Origin: CBDCWT01 sp965223305
Lineage (GTDB): Bacteria > Planctomycetota > Planctomycetia > Pirellulales > Pirellulaceae
Length of the DNA stretch: 64,000 bases
Assembly (NCBI GenBank): GCA_965223305.1
Contig: CBDCWT010000034.1
Span: 28,937-92,936 of the forward strand
Direction of reading: 5' to 3'
The notes beneath the pieces were generated by a model. That model had not been told where the DNA came from, did no database searches, and was given only the letters and a program-made list of their open reading frames with translations. Within the stretch, counting starts at the first letter, position 1. The number at the start of each line of letters is the position of its first letter. The position numbers and the translations under genes are program-made. This document shows, piece by piece, positions 35,196-44,838 of this stretch.

Positions 35196-36749
35196 TCAAT
35201 TATCGTCGGTCGCGGTGCCCTCCGCCAGTTTTTGGATCTTGGCGATCAAAGCACTGGTGCTGTAGGACCCTTTGATCGGGGCCAGTGAAATCTGGCCTCC
35301 ATGACTCTCGACGGTTTCATGACCGACGACCTGATCGCTGGTGTACTCGGCCGACTTCACCAGCACGTCGGGAGCTACCTGCTGAACCAACCCTGCCACA
35401 CTGATGTCATCGAAGATCACGACATAGTCGACGTGCATCAAACTGGCCAGCATCTCGGCCCGGTCGAGCTCGCCGATGATGGGATGTCCTTCACCCTTAA
35501 GTAGTTGCACGCTGTTGTCGCTGTTGACGCCGACGACCAGACAGTCGGCTTGCTGGCGAGCATGTTGCAGCGAAGCAATATGCCCGGGATGGAGTAAGTC
35601 GAAGCACCCGTTGGTCATCGCAATTCGCTGGCCAGACGATCGCCGAGCTTGCAACTCTCCCAGCAGGCGCTCGATCGGGATGACCTTCTGACGCGAGGTG
35701 ACGCCCAGGTCAGATAGCTCATCCAGCAACTCGCTGCGGGTAAAGGGGGCCACGCCCAATCGCTGCACTTCTAAGCCGCCGGCCAGATTTGCCAGCTCAA
35801 TGACCGTAGGCCAGTCGGCACCGGCAGCCAGCCCGAAACCCAGTCCACAGAGCACGGCGTCCCCTGCTCCGGTGATGTCAAAAACCTGCTTGGGCTGCAC
35901 AGGAAAAAAGCGAACGTGGCCCTGCGGGTCTGACCAGGCGATCCCATCGCGGTCCAAAGTCAACACAATCGACTCGATGCCAAAATCGAGTAGCTTTCGC
36001 GCTGCTTCCTGGCTCTGCGCCAGCGTTTGCACCGGAGTCCCTAACGCAAGCCCGGCTTCGGTGCGGTTCGGCGTGATGCAGGTGCAGCCGGAATAACGTC
36101 GATAGTCGACGCCGCGGGCCGGATCGGCGACGACTGGGATGGCGCGCTGCCGGCATTGCTTTACCAGCCGAGCCAACAGCCGCTCGCCGCAGACACCTTT
36201 GTTGTAGTCGCTGACCAGGACTAGGTCGACTTCGTCCAAGCGGCGCTCGATCGCGCCGAGTAGCCGGTCGGCCGTGTTCTCAGAAATCGGTTCGGTGTCT
36301 TCTCGGTCGACACGTATGATCTGCTGAGGATGGCGGCTCTGCGTGCGGCCGAGCAGCCTCTCTTTGACCGTTGTTGTTCTTTCGTTGCTGACCAAGATGC
36401 AGCCGCCATCGACGCGATCGACTTGAAAGAGCTCGCGAATCCGCTGTCCCTCGCGGTCGTCCGCAGTCACCGTCGCCACGATGACGTCGACTTCCAACGC
36501 CGCCAGAATCATGACGACACTGCCCGCACCACCCAACCGTTCATCGCGGTCGGTGACCTTCAGCACCGGGATCGGTGCCTCGGGACTGATCCGGTCGGCG
36601 TGCCCGAGGATGTACCGGTCGAGCATCACGTCGCCCAAGACCAGGATCCTGGGGCGGCGGTCTGTGGTGAGCAGTTCGAATAGCTGGCGAGCCACAGGAT
36701 GAGATTCCAGTTTGCAGTTGCAAGTGAACGCCACCCCCGATAATCGCAC
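35196..36749 (-). CDS. hldE: Bifunctional heptose-7-phosphate kinase / heptose-1-phosphate adenylyltransferase
   Basis: 517 aa. The N-terminal PfkB-type kinase has ILVLGDVMLDRYI, RLGGAGSVVMILAAL and the catalytic FDITGAGDAV. The C-terminal cytidylyltransferase-like domain starts near residue 375 with TNGCFDLLHPGHIASLQHAR and ends with KSAEYTSDQVVGHETVE. Both halves of HldE/RfaE are present and complete. It makes ADP-D-glycero-heptose together with GmhB (27.7 kb); GmhA and HldD are not in the window. The GTG at 36749 gives about 18 extra residues relative to the family, so a GTG at 36695 could be the real start. Confidence 0.92.
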   Translation of the reverse strand: MRLSGVAFTCNCKLESHPVARQLFELLTTDRRPRILVLGDVMLDRYILGHADRISPEAPIPVLKVTDRDERLGGAGSVVMILAALEVDVIVATVTADDREGQRIRELFQVDRVDGGCILVSNERTTTVKERLLGRTQSRHPQQIIRVDREDTEPISENTADRLLGAIERRLDEVDLVLVSDYNKGVCGERLLARLVKQCRQRAIPVVADPARGVDYRRYSGCTCITPNRTEAGLALGTPVQTLAQSQEAARKLLDFGIESIVLTLDRDGIAWSDPQGHVRFFPVQPKQVFDITGAGDAVLCGLGFGLAAGADWPTVIELANLAGGLEVQRLGVAPFTRSELLDELSDLGVTSRQKVIPIERLLGELQARRSSGQRIAMTNGCFDLLHPGHIASLQHARQQADCLVVGVNSDNSVQLLKGEGHPIIGELDRAEMLASLMHVDYVVIFDDISVAGLVQQVAPDVLVKSAEYTSDQVVGHETVESHGGQISLAPIKGSYSTSALIAKIQKLAEGTATDDN

Positions 36750-36833
36750 AACCGTGCTGCGACGTCGAGCGGTAAGTCATGGGATTGGGCGAATTAGGCG
36801 CTATGTGAGGGGGTGGGCAGCCAGAGGCAATGT

Positions 36834-37010
36834 CTAATGACTAATGACTAATGACTAGGGAATGTCCGAATGACGAATGACCAAGGAGTGCTGACGAATG
36901 ACCAAAGGTGATGCCTGAAACCACCGTTGTGCAGCTTCGTCATCGAACGTGATTGGTGATCGATATCTACTAGGCATTGGCACTAGTGAGTCATTAGTTC
37001 ATTAGTCATT
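36834..37010. repeat. AATGACTAATGACTA short-period repeat block
   Basis: TAATGACTAATGACTAATGACTAG at 36834-36857 is followed by GAATGACGAATGACCAA units up to about 36905. Inverted copies (GAGTCATTAGTTCATTAGTCATT) lie at 36988-37009, the last of them forming the final codons of the next minus-strand gene. The block lies between hldE and the glycoside-hydrolase-like gene. Confidence 0.7.
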
Positions 37011-38354
37011 CAACTCCTCGCGGGTCACATAGAGGGCGACCTCGTTGCCGATTGTGGGTGGCTTGGGCCAGGTCACATCTCCGGCGGGTACCGCGACGCC
37101 AGATTGTGTGACTTCGGTTCCACTCACGGTATCAAACCAGCGCAGTTGGTAACTGCCCGCGATCATCAACTTGAGCCCCATTTCGTCTTCGAGGTCGTAG
37201 GTATAGGCGATGTACGACTTGCCTGGATTGGCCAACACCCACTTGGTGGAGCCGGCCGCCAACTCGTCATGCGGTTTCATCTGGTAAAAGTCTGTGGATT
37301 CCATGAAGGAATTCAACCGGCCGTCGTCGGCCAGCGTCTCCTCGGAAGAAGTATCAGCGTGGTGATAGGCTTCCAACGAGTGCATGCCGGTCATGGCACA
37401 AGACCACATGTAGATGCGGCTGGCCGCCCCACGCCGCGGGTGATGGAACGTCTCGTTCTTGAGCACAACAAAGTTGTCAGCGTCACGCCGATAGTAGGCC
37501 AGATACTCGCGATGCTGCTGTTCGTAGTCCTGCCGATGCGGGACTAGGTGCAACCAAGTTACCAGGCGGACGTGTGGGTCACCAATGTACTCGTCGGAAG
37601 TAATCCCGTCGGCCGGAAAGTCACCTTCGGGGTCGTTCGGGACGACGAAGCTCTGCACGATGGGATGATGGTGGTTGTCGGTTGTGGCAATCAATTCTGC
37701 GATCTTCTTAAAGTGAGGCGTGCGGGCTTTGGGAAGCTTGTTGCAGCTTTCTTCGATGCCCCAAATGATGTTCTTGTGGTGCTTGAACCTTTGGACGATC
37801 CCCTCGATCCAGCGATGCTCATCGGGATGTAGATTTCCGTCGGGATCCAGCTTCCAACCCATGGTTTCTACGTCGGTGGCGTCATTGTAGAACTCGAGGT
37901 GCACGATAATCCCGTGCCGTTCGAACTGATCGAGCCAACCGTCCCACTGTGCGAGCACTTCTTCGTCAAGCGGTTGGGAGGGATCGTGATCAACAAACGG
38001 GCAGTGCCGGTCGTCCCCTTCCTTTTTGAAGTTGCACCGCTGCATGCGAAACATCTGGCAGTGAAAGGCATTCACACCAGCCTTTGCCATGCGTTCGATC
38101 ATCTTCTCTTGTTTGCCGCCGGCGCGCGTGCCGTCGGCGTTCAACTCGCCCTGAAACAAGAAGTCCTCAGGATTGTCGGGACCGGCCAAGTAGACCGGGC
38201 CACCTCCGTTGTACTTCAAGTAGCCGGGGTTCGACCCTGCGACGATGACTTGGCCCGGCAAAGCCTGCGGGTCATCCAACTCGGCCGCGCAAGACCACGA
38301 GCCAACGAACAGAATCAACGCCAATACGGCCCAACTTTCATAGAATCGAATCAT
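37002..38354 (-). CDS. Secreted glycoside-hydrolase-like TIM-barrel protein with collagen-binding-like C-terminal domain
   Basis: 450 aa with a signal peptide (VLALILFVGSWSCAAEL). The body reads as a cellulase-superfamily barrel (MAKAGVNAFHCQMFRMQ, HGIIVHLEFYNDA, HKNIIWGIEESCNKLPKARTPHFKKIAELI, VVLKNETFHH), where Glu in WGIEES and in LKNETF are candidate catalytic acids. The last 90 residues (SYIAYTYDLEDEMGLKLMIAGSYQLRWFDTVSGTE) resemble the small beta-domain that follows DUF4038-type hydrolases. The substrate is unknown. The stop codon lies within an AATGACTAATGA repeat. Confidence 0.72.
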   Translation of the reverse strand: MIRFYESWAVLALILFVGSWSCAAELDDPQALPGQVIVAGSNPGYLKYNGGGPVYLAGPDNPEDFLFQGELNADGTRAGGKQEKMIERMAKAGVNAFHCQMFRMQRCNFKKEGDDRHCPFVDHDPSQPLDEEVLAQWDGWLDQFERHGIIVHLEFYNDATDVETMGWKLDPDGNLHPDEHRWIEGIVQRFKHHKNIIWGIEESCNKLPKARTPHFKKIAELIATTDNHHHPIVQSFVVPNDPEGDFPADGITSDEYIGDPHVRLVTWLHLVPHRQDYEQQHREYLAYYRRDADNFVVLKNETFHHPRRGAASRIYMWSCAMTGMHSLEAYHHADTSSEETLADDGRLNSFMESTDFYQMKPHDELAAGSTKWVLANPGKSYIAYTYDLEDEMGLKLMIAGSYQLRWFDTVSGTEVTQSGVAVPAGDVTWPKPPTIGNEVALYVTREELND

Positions 38355-38393
38355 TGACTTTGTTGCCCTTGTACAGTCGTTTCTCGCAGCTCA

Positions 38394-39839
38394 TCAGGCC
38401 AGCACGCCCTGGACAGGCTCGTGATCTTCGACACCGGTTAGCCGCATGTCGAGTCCCTGGACTCGATACGAGAGCCGGCGATGGTCGATCCCAAGACAGT
38501 GCAAGATCGTGGCGTTCAAGTCGTGGATGTGCACGGGATCCTCGACGATGTTGTAGCTGAAATCGTCGGTAGCCCCGTATACGACCCCTGGCTTGATCCC
38601 GCCGCCGGCCATCCAGATGCTGAAACAGCGAGGGTGATGGTCCCGGCCGTAGTTTTCGGTCGTCAATTTTCCTTGGCAGTAGATCGTGCGGCCGAATTCG
38701 CCGCCCCACACGACAAGTGTGTCATCCAGCAGTCCCCTCTGCCTCAGATCCTGAATCAGCGCCCAACTAGGCTGATCGATGTCCCGGCATTGATTCGGCA
38801 AGTCACCTGCGACATTCAAGTGCTGGTCCCACCCGCGGTGAAAGATTTGTACGAACCGAACGCCACGTTCGACCATCCGGCGGGCCAGCAACGCGCTGGC
38901 CGCGTAAGTACCTGGCGTTGTTACGTCGGGACCATACATTTCCAAGATGTGCTTTGGCTCATCGGTGATCCGAGTCAACTCAGGTACGGACGCTTGCATT
39001 CTGAACGCCATCTCGCCTTGCGCCGTCCGGGTTTGGGTCTCGGGGTCGCCGTACCGTTGGAACGTCCGTTCGTTGAAACGAGCCAGTCGGTCCAGCACGC
39101 GACGGCGAGCTGCTGTAGTGACTCCTGCGGGGTTCGAAAGAAAGAGCACTGGGTCTCCGCTGCTGCGGAGAGCGACACCTTGATGGCGGCTGGCAAGAAA
39201 TCCCGAGCCCCAGAGCCGGTTGTAGAGTGCTTGCGCTTCTTGGCGGCCGGTCCAGGTCGGCGTCATGACGACGAACGAGGGCAGGTCCTCATTGAGTGAG
39301 CCGAGTCCGTAGTTGAGCCAGGAACCTAGGCTGGCCCGGCCAGGCAGCTGGTGGCCGGTACAAATGTAGGTGATCGCCGGGTCATGGTTGATCGCCTCGG
39401 TATGCACCGAGCGGATGATCGCCAAGTCGTCGACCATCCTGGCGGTATAAGGCAGTAGTTCGCTGACCCAAGCTCCACTGTTGCCGTATTGGCGGAACTT
39501 GTACTTCGACGGCGCGAGCGGAAAGCGGGCTTGGCCGGAAGTCATCGTCGTCAGCCGCTGGCCCATGCGGACAGATTCCGGCAAGTCCACGTCGAACATG
39601 TCTTTCATCTGCGGCTTGTAGTCGAGCAAATCCATCTGGCACGGCGCACCGGCCATGAACAGATAGATCGCACGCTTGGCCTGGGGAGCGAAGTGCGGTA
39701 GGCCGGCGAGTCCCTGCGTCGCTTGCACAGGCTGCTCGCCAAGCAGTGAAGTGAGCGCAGCCGTGCCAAGCCCGAGCGCGCCGCGACCAAAGAAGTGTCG
39801 CCGTGTCATGGCGGTGAGATGAGCTTGATTCAGGTCCAT
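38394..39839 (-). CDS. DUF1501 (sulfatase-like) Tat-exported protein
   Basis: 481 aa from ATG 39839. TRRHFFGRGALGLGTAALTSLL is a twin-arginine signal. The core shows RAIYLFMAGAPCQMDLLDYKP, IRSVHTEAINHDPAITYICTGHQ, YGLGSLNEDLPSFVVMTP, VWGGEFGRTIYCQG and RDHHPRCFSIWMAGGGIKPG, the standard DUF1501 pattern with an alkaline-phosphatase-like metal site. In planctomycetes it is nearly always paired with a DUF1549/DUF1553 protein, as here (39889-42897), and the pair is thought to act on complex polymers outside the cytoplasm. Confidence 0.9.
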   Translation of the reverse strand: MDLNQAHLTAMTRRHFFGRGALGLGTAALTSLLGEQPVQATQGLAGLPHFAPQAKRAIYLFMAGAPCQMDLLDYKPQMKDMFDVDLPESVRMGQRLTTMTSGQARFPLAPSKYKFRQYGNSGAWVSELLPYTARMVDDLAIIRSVHTEAINHDPAITYICTGHQLPGRASLGSWLNYGLGSLNEDLPSFVVMTPTWTGRQEAQALYNRLWGSGFLASRHQGVALRSSGDPVLFLSNPAGVTTAARRRVLDRLARFNERTFQRYGDPETQTRTAQGEMAFRMQASVPELTRITDEPKHILEMYGPDVTTPGTYAASALLARRMVERGVRFVQIFHRGWDQHLNVAGDLPNQCRDIDQPSWALIQDLRQRGLLDDTLVVWGGEFGRTIYCQGKLTTENYGRDHHPRCFSIWMAGGGIKPGVVYGATDDFSYNIVEDPVHIHDLNATILHCLGIDHRRLSYRVQGLDMRLTGVEDHEPVQGVLA

Positions 39840-39888
39840 TGCTGCACGACTCCAAAGAAGATACGGGTGGTGTTCCAGCCTCGGTTCT

Positions 39889-42800
39889 CTAGTTCTTGGT
39901 GACGACTTCATCCATGCTCAACAGCATGTTCGCCATCAATGTCCAGGCCGCGAGTTCGTCGGCCGCCAACTGTTCGTCGGCCTGCTGCTCGCCGATCGAG
40001 ATCAGTTTCTTGGCGGCTGTTTCATGCGCCGAGTAGTGCGCGCGTTCTTCGTCGAAGCCGCACACCAACTCCTGTAACTCCTGGTGCGAGGGCCAGCGAC
40101 AAGTGCACAGCCGAAACATGTACCGGGCACGCGATTCTGTGTCCGGGCCGCCTTCGCGCATGGTCCGCTCTGCGAGTCCGCGCGCCGCTTCGACGTACTG
40201 CGGATCGTTGAACAGCAGCAGGGAGAGCAATGGTGTGTTCGTTCGCTCGCGCCGGACGACGCACGCCTCGCGAGACGGTGCGTCCACGATGCTCATCTGC
40301 GGTGGCGGGGCCGTCCGCTTGATGAAGGTGTAGAGTGTTCTGCGATGTACCTTGTCGACTCCCTTGTCAGCAGCAAAACGGACTGTATTGGAACCACTGT
40401 AGCCCACTGCAAACCAAAGTCCGTCTGGTTGCGGTGGTTTGACGCTTGGGCCACCTAGCCGCTCGACCAATAGACCGCTGACCGCCAACGCCTGATCGCG
40501 CAGCATCTCAGCGTCCAACCGAAAACGTGGCCCGCGCGCCAGCAGACGGTTTTCTGGGTCGCGCCGATAGCCGGATTCCGCTCCCGATGATTGTCGGTAG
40601 GTGGCCGACATGACGATGCGTTTCATCAGCGCTTTGACATCCCATCCGTCGGCGACGAACTGCGCCGCCAACCAGTCGAGTAGTTCTTGGTGGCTTGGTG
40701 GTTCACCTTGCGAGCCAAAGTCGTCAGCGGTTTTGACGATCCCCGTTCCGAACAACTGCTGCCAAAATCGGTTGACCGCGACGCGCGCCGTTAGCGGATG
40801 GGAAGCGTCGGTTAGCCACCGTGCCAGACCAAGCCGATCCATGGGCAGGCTGTCGTCCATTGCCGGTAGCGCTAGCGGGGTCCGCCGAGAAACCGGTTCG
40901 CCGCGCTGGTCGTATTCGCCACGATTCAAATAGTAGGCAGTTTTGGCTTCTTTCGCTTCACGCCAGATCAACGTCGTGGCCACTTGGCGGTCGACATCTG
41001 CGCGTTTCTTGCGCACTGCCTCTAGTTCGCTACGGACCTGATCGAGCTGCTCGGAACGGGCGATCTTGTTTCGGAAGAAGTCGCGCACCAGTTCTGTCTC
41101 CGCCGGCGAACGGTCGCTGCCTTGCCGCCGAACGACCTGCAAGACTTCGTCCGGCACCGTGGCCAACTCACCCTGGGCGGCAAAATAGAACCCCGAGTCG
41201 CCACCGTAGTTCATAACCTTTAGCAGCAACTCGTTGGTGCCGGGCTTCAAGGTTAACTCGAGAGTCTCCTGATCCGGCGCAACCCCTCTGCTTACGTCGT
41301 TCGCCAGTACCTGCTTCCCATTGAAATAGACCTTGAGGGCATCATCACTACCGAGCGAAACGGTCACCCGTCGCTTCTCGGGAACGGTGAGCGTGCGATA
41401 GAGGAAGTTGGCCGCCAGTTCGCCGGGGAGCCCCTTGTGCGGCCGGCCATCGGCCCACTCCGGGCGCCGTACCCAAGTCACAGTCGTGCCGGTGGCCAGA
41501 CGGAATTCTTGGTCGAGCCGGATCGGTTTGTCTTCAGGGCCGTGTTTTCTGCGGTAGAGGTAACGGCGGTTATCCGAAAACGGGCCGACCGTGTACCAAT
41601 CACCGATCACAATGTGCTCGCTGGGGGGGCTCTCATCTTCGGCGGTCGGCGACGCGACCGTTTTCTCCCAAGCGGCTTGGAGCGAGTCGACTTCCGGCCA
41701 AGGAGCTTTGAGTTGCTGTTCGAGCTCGCCGATCTGCCGATCGAACTCGGCCAGTTGAGATTCCTGCGCCGCCGAGGGAACTCGCAACACGGGCGCGTGG
41801 TCTTTGCGGTTTCCGTCCAGCGGGCTGCCGTCAATAGAGTTGAAGAAGGCGAACAACGAATAAAAGTCGTTCATTGTGAAGGGATCGTACTTGTGGTCGT
41901 GACAGCGGCTGCATTCGAAGGTCATGCCCATAAAGACGGTGCCGAATGTCACAACGCGATCTACGACGTTTCTTACGTAGACCTCTTCGGCGATCGAACC
42001 TCCTTCGTTGGTGGTGACATGTGCCCGATTGAAGCCGGTGGCGATCAGCTGATCCCGTGTAGGACTTGGCAGCAGGTCTCCCGCCAGCTGTTGGATCGCA
42101 AATTGGTCATAGGGGAGGTTGTTATTGAAGGCGCTGACAACCCAATCGCGATAAGGCCACATCTCGCGGTAGTTGTCGAGGTGCAGGCCGTGGGTGTCAC
42201 CGTACCGGGCGGCGTCGAGCCAGTAGCGTGCCATGTGCTCGCCGTAGCGATCAGAATCGAGCAGCCGGTCGACGAGATGTTCGTATGCATCTTCCGATTC
42301 GTCGGCCATAAAGGCGTCGATCTCGGCAGGAGAGGGCGGCAACCCTGTCAAGTCGAAACTGAGTCTTCGCAGCAGCGTGATGCGGTCCGCAGCCGGCGAC
42401 GGAGAGCGCCCCGCCTCTTCGAGGCGAACTAGTACAAACGAGTCGATGGAGTTTTGGGGCCACTGTTGCTGGGTCACCGTGGGCGGATCGGACAACTGGG
42501 GCGCGACAAACGACCAGTGGTCCTGCCATGGGGCGCCGGCTTCGATCCAGCGGCGTAAGAGGTTGACCTCGGCAGGTGTGAGTCGTTTTCCCGACTCTTC
42601 GGGCGGCATTTTTTCATCGGCGCTGGCTGTAGTGATCCGCGCCACCAACTGACTGTCCCTGGGTTGGCCCGGCACGATGGGGCGCTGCCCGGAATCGGCC
42701 GCTCCCAGCGCGCTCTGTTTGTCGTCCAAGCGGAAACCGCCTTGCCGATCGGTTTCGTTGGGGCCATGGCAGGCAAAACACTTGTCCGAGAGGATGGGGC

Positions 42801-42897
42801 GGATGTCGCGATTGAAGTCAATGGGATCTCGGGCGTGGCCCAGGCTGGCGGCACCGACCAGCAGCAGTACGGCGGCGAGCGTGCGTCGATTCATCAT
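39889..42897 (-). CDS. PSCyt1-DUF1549-DUF1553 planctomycete cytochrome protein
   Basis: 1002 aa with a signal peptide (LAAVLLLVGAASLGHA). A PSCyt1 cytochrome c domain has CFACHGPNETDRQGG near residue 40 and MPPEES. DUF1549 follows (LRRLSFDLTGLPPSPAEIDAF, RYWLDAARYGDTHGLHLDN, CSRCHDHKYDPFTMNDFYSLFAFFN with a second CxxCH). A beta-rich region resembling a PA14-type carbohydrate-binding module lies at about 440-600, and DUF1553 at about 690-970 (LARWLTDASHPLTARVAVNRFWQQLFGTGIV). It forms an operon-like pair with the DUF1501 gene 49 bp downstream. The function is unproven; a role in polysaccharide breakdown is commonly inferred. Confidence 0.93.
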   Translation of the reverse strand: MMNRRTLAAVLLLVGAASLGHARDPIDFNRDIRPILSDKCFACHGPNETDRQGGFRLDDKQSALGAADSGQRPIVPGQPRDSQLVARITTASADEKMPPEESGKRLTPAEVNLLRRWIEAGAPWQDHWSFVAPQLSDPPTVTQQQWPQNSIDSFVLVRLEEAGRSPSPAADRITLLRRLSFDLTGLPPSPAEIDAFMADESEDAYEHLVDRLLDSDRYGEHMARYWLDAARYGDTHGLHLDNYREMWPYRDWVVSAFNNNLPYDQFAIQQLAGDLLPSPTRDQLIATGFNRAHVTTNEGGSIAEEVYVRNVVDRVVTFGTVFMGMTFECSRCHDHKYDPFTMNDFYSLFAFFNSIDGSPLDGNRKDHAPVLRVPSAAQESQLAEFDRQIGELEQQLKAPWPEVDSLQAAWEKTVASPTAEDESPPSEHIVIGDWYTVGPFSDNRRYLYRRKHGPEDKPIRLDQEFRLATGTTVTWVRRPEWADGRPHKGLPGELAANFLYRTLTVPEKRRVTVSLGSDDALKVYFNGKQVLANDVSRGVAPDQETLELTLKPGTNELLLKVMNYGGDSGFYFAAQGELATVPDEVLQVVRRQGSDRSPAETELVRDFFRNKIARSEQLDQVRSELEAVRKKRADVDRQVATTLIWREAKEAKTAYYLNRGEYDQRGEPVSRRTPLALPAMDDSLPMDRLGLARWLTDASHPLTARVAVNRFWQQLFGTGIVKTADDFGSQGEPPSHQELLDWLAAQFVADGWDVKALMKRIVMSATYRQSSGAESGYRRDPENRLLARGPRFRLDAEMLRDQALAVSGLLVERLGGPSVKPPQPDGLWFAVGYSGSNTVRFAADKGVDKVHRRTLYTFIKRTAPPPQMSIVDAPSREACVVRRERTNTPLLSLLLFNDPQYVEAARGLAERTMREGGPDTESRARYMFRLCTCRWPSHQELQELVCGFDEERAHYSAHETAAKKLISIGEQQADEQLAADELAAWTLMANMLLSMDEVVTKN

Positions 42898-43084
42898 TAG
42901 TTTCTTCAGCGATCGGGCTGGCTATAATCGAGGCTTGTGGATCCCGCCTCGGGCGGGCCGGGGGAGGCAGTCGCGGCACGGCGCCACGTACCTAGTATCC
43001 ATCCTAGCAACTTGTGCCCCGGCATGACAAACAAAACACAGTCAGCTCTGAGTCAGAACTGTAGCGGCGGAGTAACGCGTTCCC

Positions 43085-44677
43085 TTGCCACCTGAAGCCC
43101 AAGCCCTGCTGCAAGAGACAAACTTCAGCGCGCTCGACTGGGGAATTGTCGCCGTCTATCTGGCCCTATCTCTCGTCATTGGTATCTGGGTCAAGCGCTA
43201 CGCGACCAGCATGTCCAACTACATCGCTGCGGGGCGGAGCGTTGGGACGTGGCTCGGTGTGGCCACAATGACCGGCACCGAGATGGGTTTGATTACGCTG
43301 ATGTACAGCGCTGAAAAGGGATTCAACGGGGGGTTTGCGGCGTTTCACATCGCGATGCTGGCCGGAGTGGTTACGTTTCTTGTCGGCGCCACGGGGTTCA
43401 TCGTTGTGCCCCTGCGCGAGTCTGGCGTCTTGACGATCCCGGAATTCTACGAGCGCCGATTTGGCCGTGGGGTGCGCGTCATGGGCGGCATCATGCTGAC
43501 GCTCGGCGGCGTGCTCAACATGGGGTTGTTTCTGCAGGTTGGCTCGAAGTTCATTGTAGGTGTGACCGGCCTGTCGCATGCCGGCTGGGCGCTTCCATCG
43601 GTCATGACTGCGTTGTTGGCCTTGGTGCTCGTTTACACCGTCTTGGGAGGGATGATTTCGGTCATTATCACTGACTACATCCAGTTCGTGGTGTTGTCTG
43701 TCGGACTATTGCTGACGACAGTGTTGGCGATCAATCATCTGGGATGGACCAGCATCTTCGACACCGTGCAGCAGACGATGGGCGAAGCTGGATTCAACCC
43801 ACTCGTTGCCGAAGGTGAATTTGGTGTCGAGTACGTTTTCTGGATGGCGTTCCTAGGACTTGTCAGCTGTGCGATCTGGCCAACGGCCATTGCGCGTGCG
43901 TTGGCCATGGAGTCGACAGCTGCCGTGCGCCACCAGTTCATGTGGTCGTCGATCTCGTTCACGATTCGCTTTTTGATCCCCTATTTCTGGGGTATCTGTG
44001 CGTTTGTCTACGTTACCACCGAGGCGCCCGAGCTGAAGACGCTGTTGATAGGCGGCGAGCAGATGTCCCAGGAACCATTGGGCGCGCTCTATGCGATGCC
44101 GCTGTTTCTAGGACGCATTCTCCCGATTGGCATTTTGGGAATTATTACGGCCGCCATGATTGCGGCTTTCATGTCGACGCACGATAGCTACCTTTTGTGC
44201 TGGAGCAGTGTCCTGACTCAAGACGTGATGGCCCCGCTGTGCGGCGATCGGCTGACGACCACTCAACGCGTGTTGCTCACTCGCGTGCTGATCGTGGTCA
44301 TCGGTATTTACGTTTGGGTTTGGGGTATGTTCTATCGGGGTGGCGATGACATCTGGGACTACATGGCGATCACGGGCGCAATCTACTTCACCGGCGCCTT
44401 CGCGGTTTTGGTCGGTGGGCTCTATTGGAAGCGGGCCAGCCGCGCAGGCGCCTGGGCGGCACTTCTTTCCGGCGCGACAGCAGTGCTTGGCTTGGCCCCC
44501 ATCCGGCAGCCAATTGCCCGTAAGCTGCTGGGACTTGCCGGTCGACCGATCAGCGACGAGGCAGCCGATGCGCTGTTGACTGGCTCGAGAGTGGGGCTGC
44601 TGACGATCGGCTTCAGCCTGGCGATGTTGGTAGTCGTTTCGATTCTCTTTCCAGATCGAAAGGACGAGGCGCAGTGA
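43085..44677 (+). CDS. Sodium:solute symporter (SSS family)
   Basis: 530 aa with about thirteen transmembrane helices. The N-terminus has LDWGIVAVYLALSLVIGIWVKRY and YIAAGRSVGTWLGVATMTGTEMGLITLMY; further on are GFIVVPLRESGVLTIPEFYERRFG and GGMISVIITDYIQFVVL, the SSS hallmark. The TTG at 43085 with GGAG 12 bases upstream is the only start before the first helix. The likely substrate is a sugar or organic acid. Its stop overlaps the start of a 45-aa membrane protein (GTGA). Confidence 0.9.
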   Translation: MPPEAQALLQETNFSALDWGIVAVYLALSLVIGIWVKRYATSMSNYIAAGRSVGTWLGVATMTGTEMGLITLMYSAEKGFNGGFAAFHIAMLAGVVTFLVGATGFIVVPLRESGVLTIPEFYERRFGRGVRVMGGIMLTLGGVLNMGLFLQVGSKFIVGVTGLSHAGWALPSVMTALLALVLVYTVLGGMISVIITDYIQFVVLSVGLLLTTVLAINHLGWTSIFDTVQQTMGEAGFNPLVAEGEFGVEYVFWMAFLGLVSCAIWPTAIARALAMESTAAVRHQFMWSSISFTIRFLIPYFWGICAFVYVTTEAPELKTLLIGGEQMSQEPLGALYAMPLFLGRILPIGILGIITAAMIAAFMSTHDSYLLCWSSVLTQDVMAPLCGDRLTTTQRVLLTRVLIVVIGIYVWVWGMFYRGGDDIWDYMAITGAIYFTGAFAVLVGGLYWKRASRAGAWAALLSGATAVLGLAPIRQPIARKLLGLAGRPISDEAADALLTGSRVGLLTIGFSLAMLVVVSILFPDRKDEAQ

Positions 44678-44811
44678 CTTTCTGGCTGCTCTTGTGGAAG
44701 GCTTGTCTGATCGCCGGCATGGTGGCCTTTGCTGGCATGGCGCTGCTGGTCACGGTCGGCGGCGCGCGGGACATTCGGCGGATGCTGAAGTCGCTACGCG
44801 ACGAGGAGTAG
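44674..44811 (+). CDS. Symporter small accessory protein, 45 aa
   Basis: GTG at 44674 overlaps the symporter stop by four bases (GTGA), giving translational coupling. The product starts MTFWLLLWKACLIAGMVAFAG, then MALLVTVGGARDIRRMLKSLRDEE: one transmembrane helix and a charged cytoplasmic tail. Small one-helix proteins of this form are encoded directly behind many bacterial SSS symporters and are presumed subunits. Confidence 0.8.
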   Translation: MTFWLLLWKACLIAGMVAFAGMALLVTVGGARDIRRMLKSLRDEE

Positions 44812-44838
44812 CCACGCTCCGTTGGCGGCTACGAGCCA

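Noticed and set aside
41437..42432. Plus-strand open frame of 331 codons
   Set aside because: It is the antisense shadow of the DUF1549/DUF1553 gene; no family features and no ribosome site.
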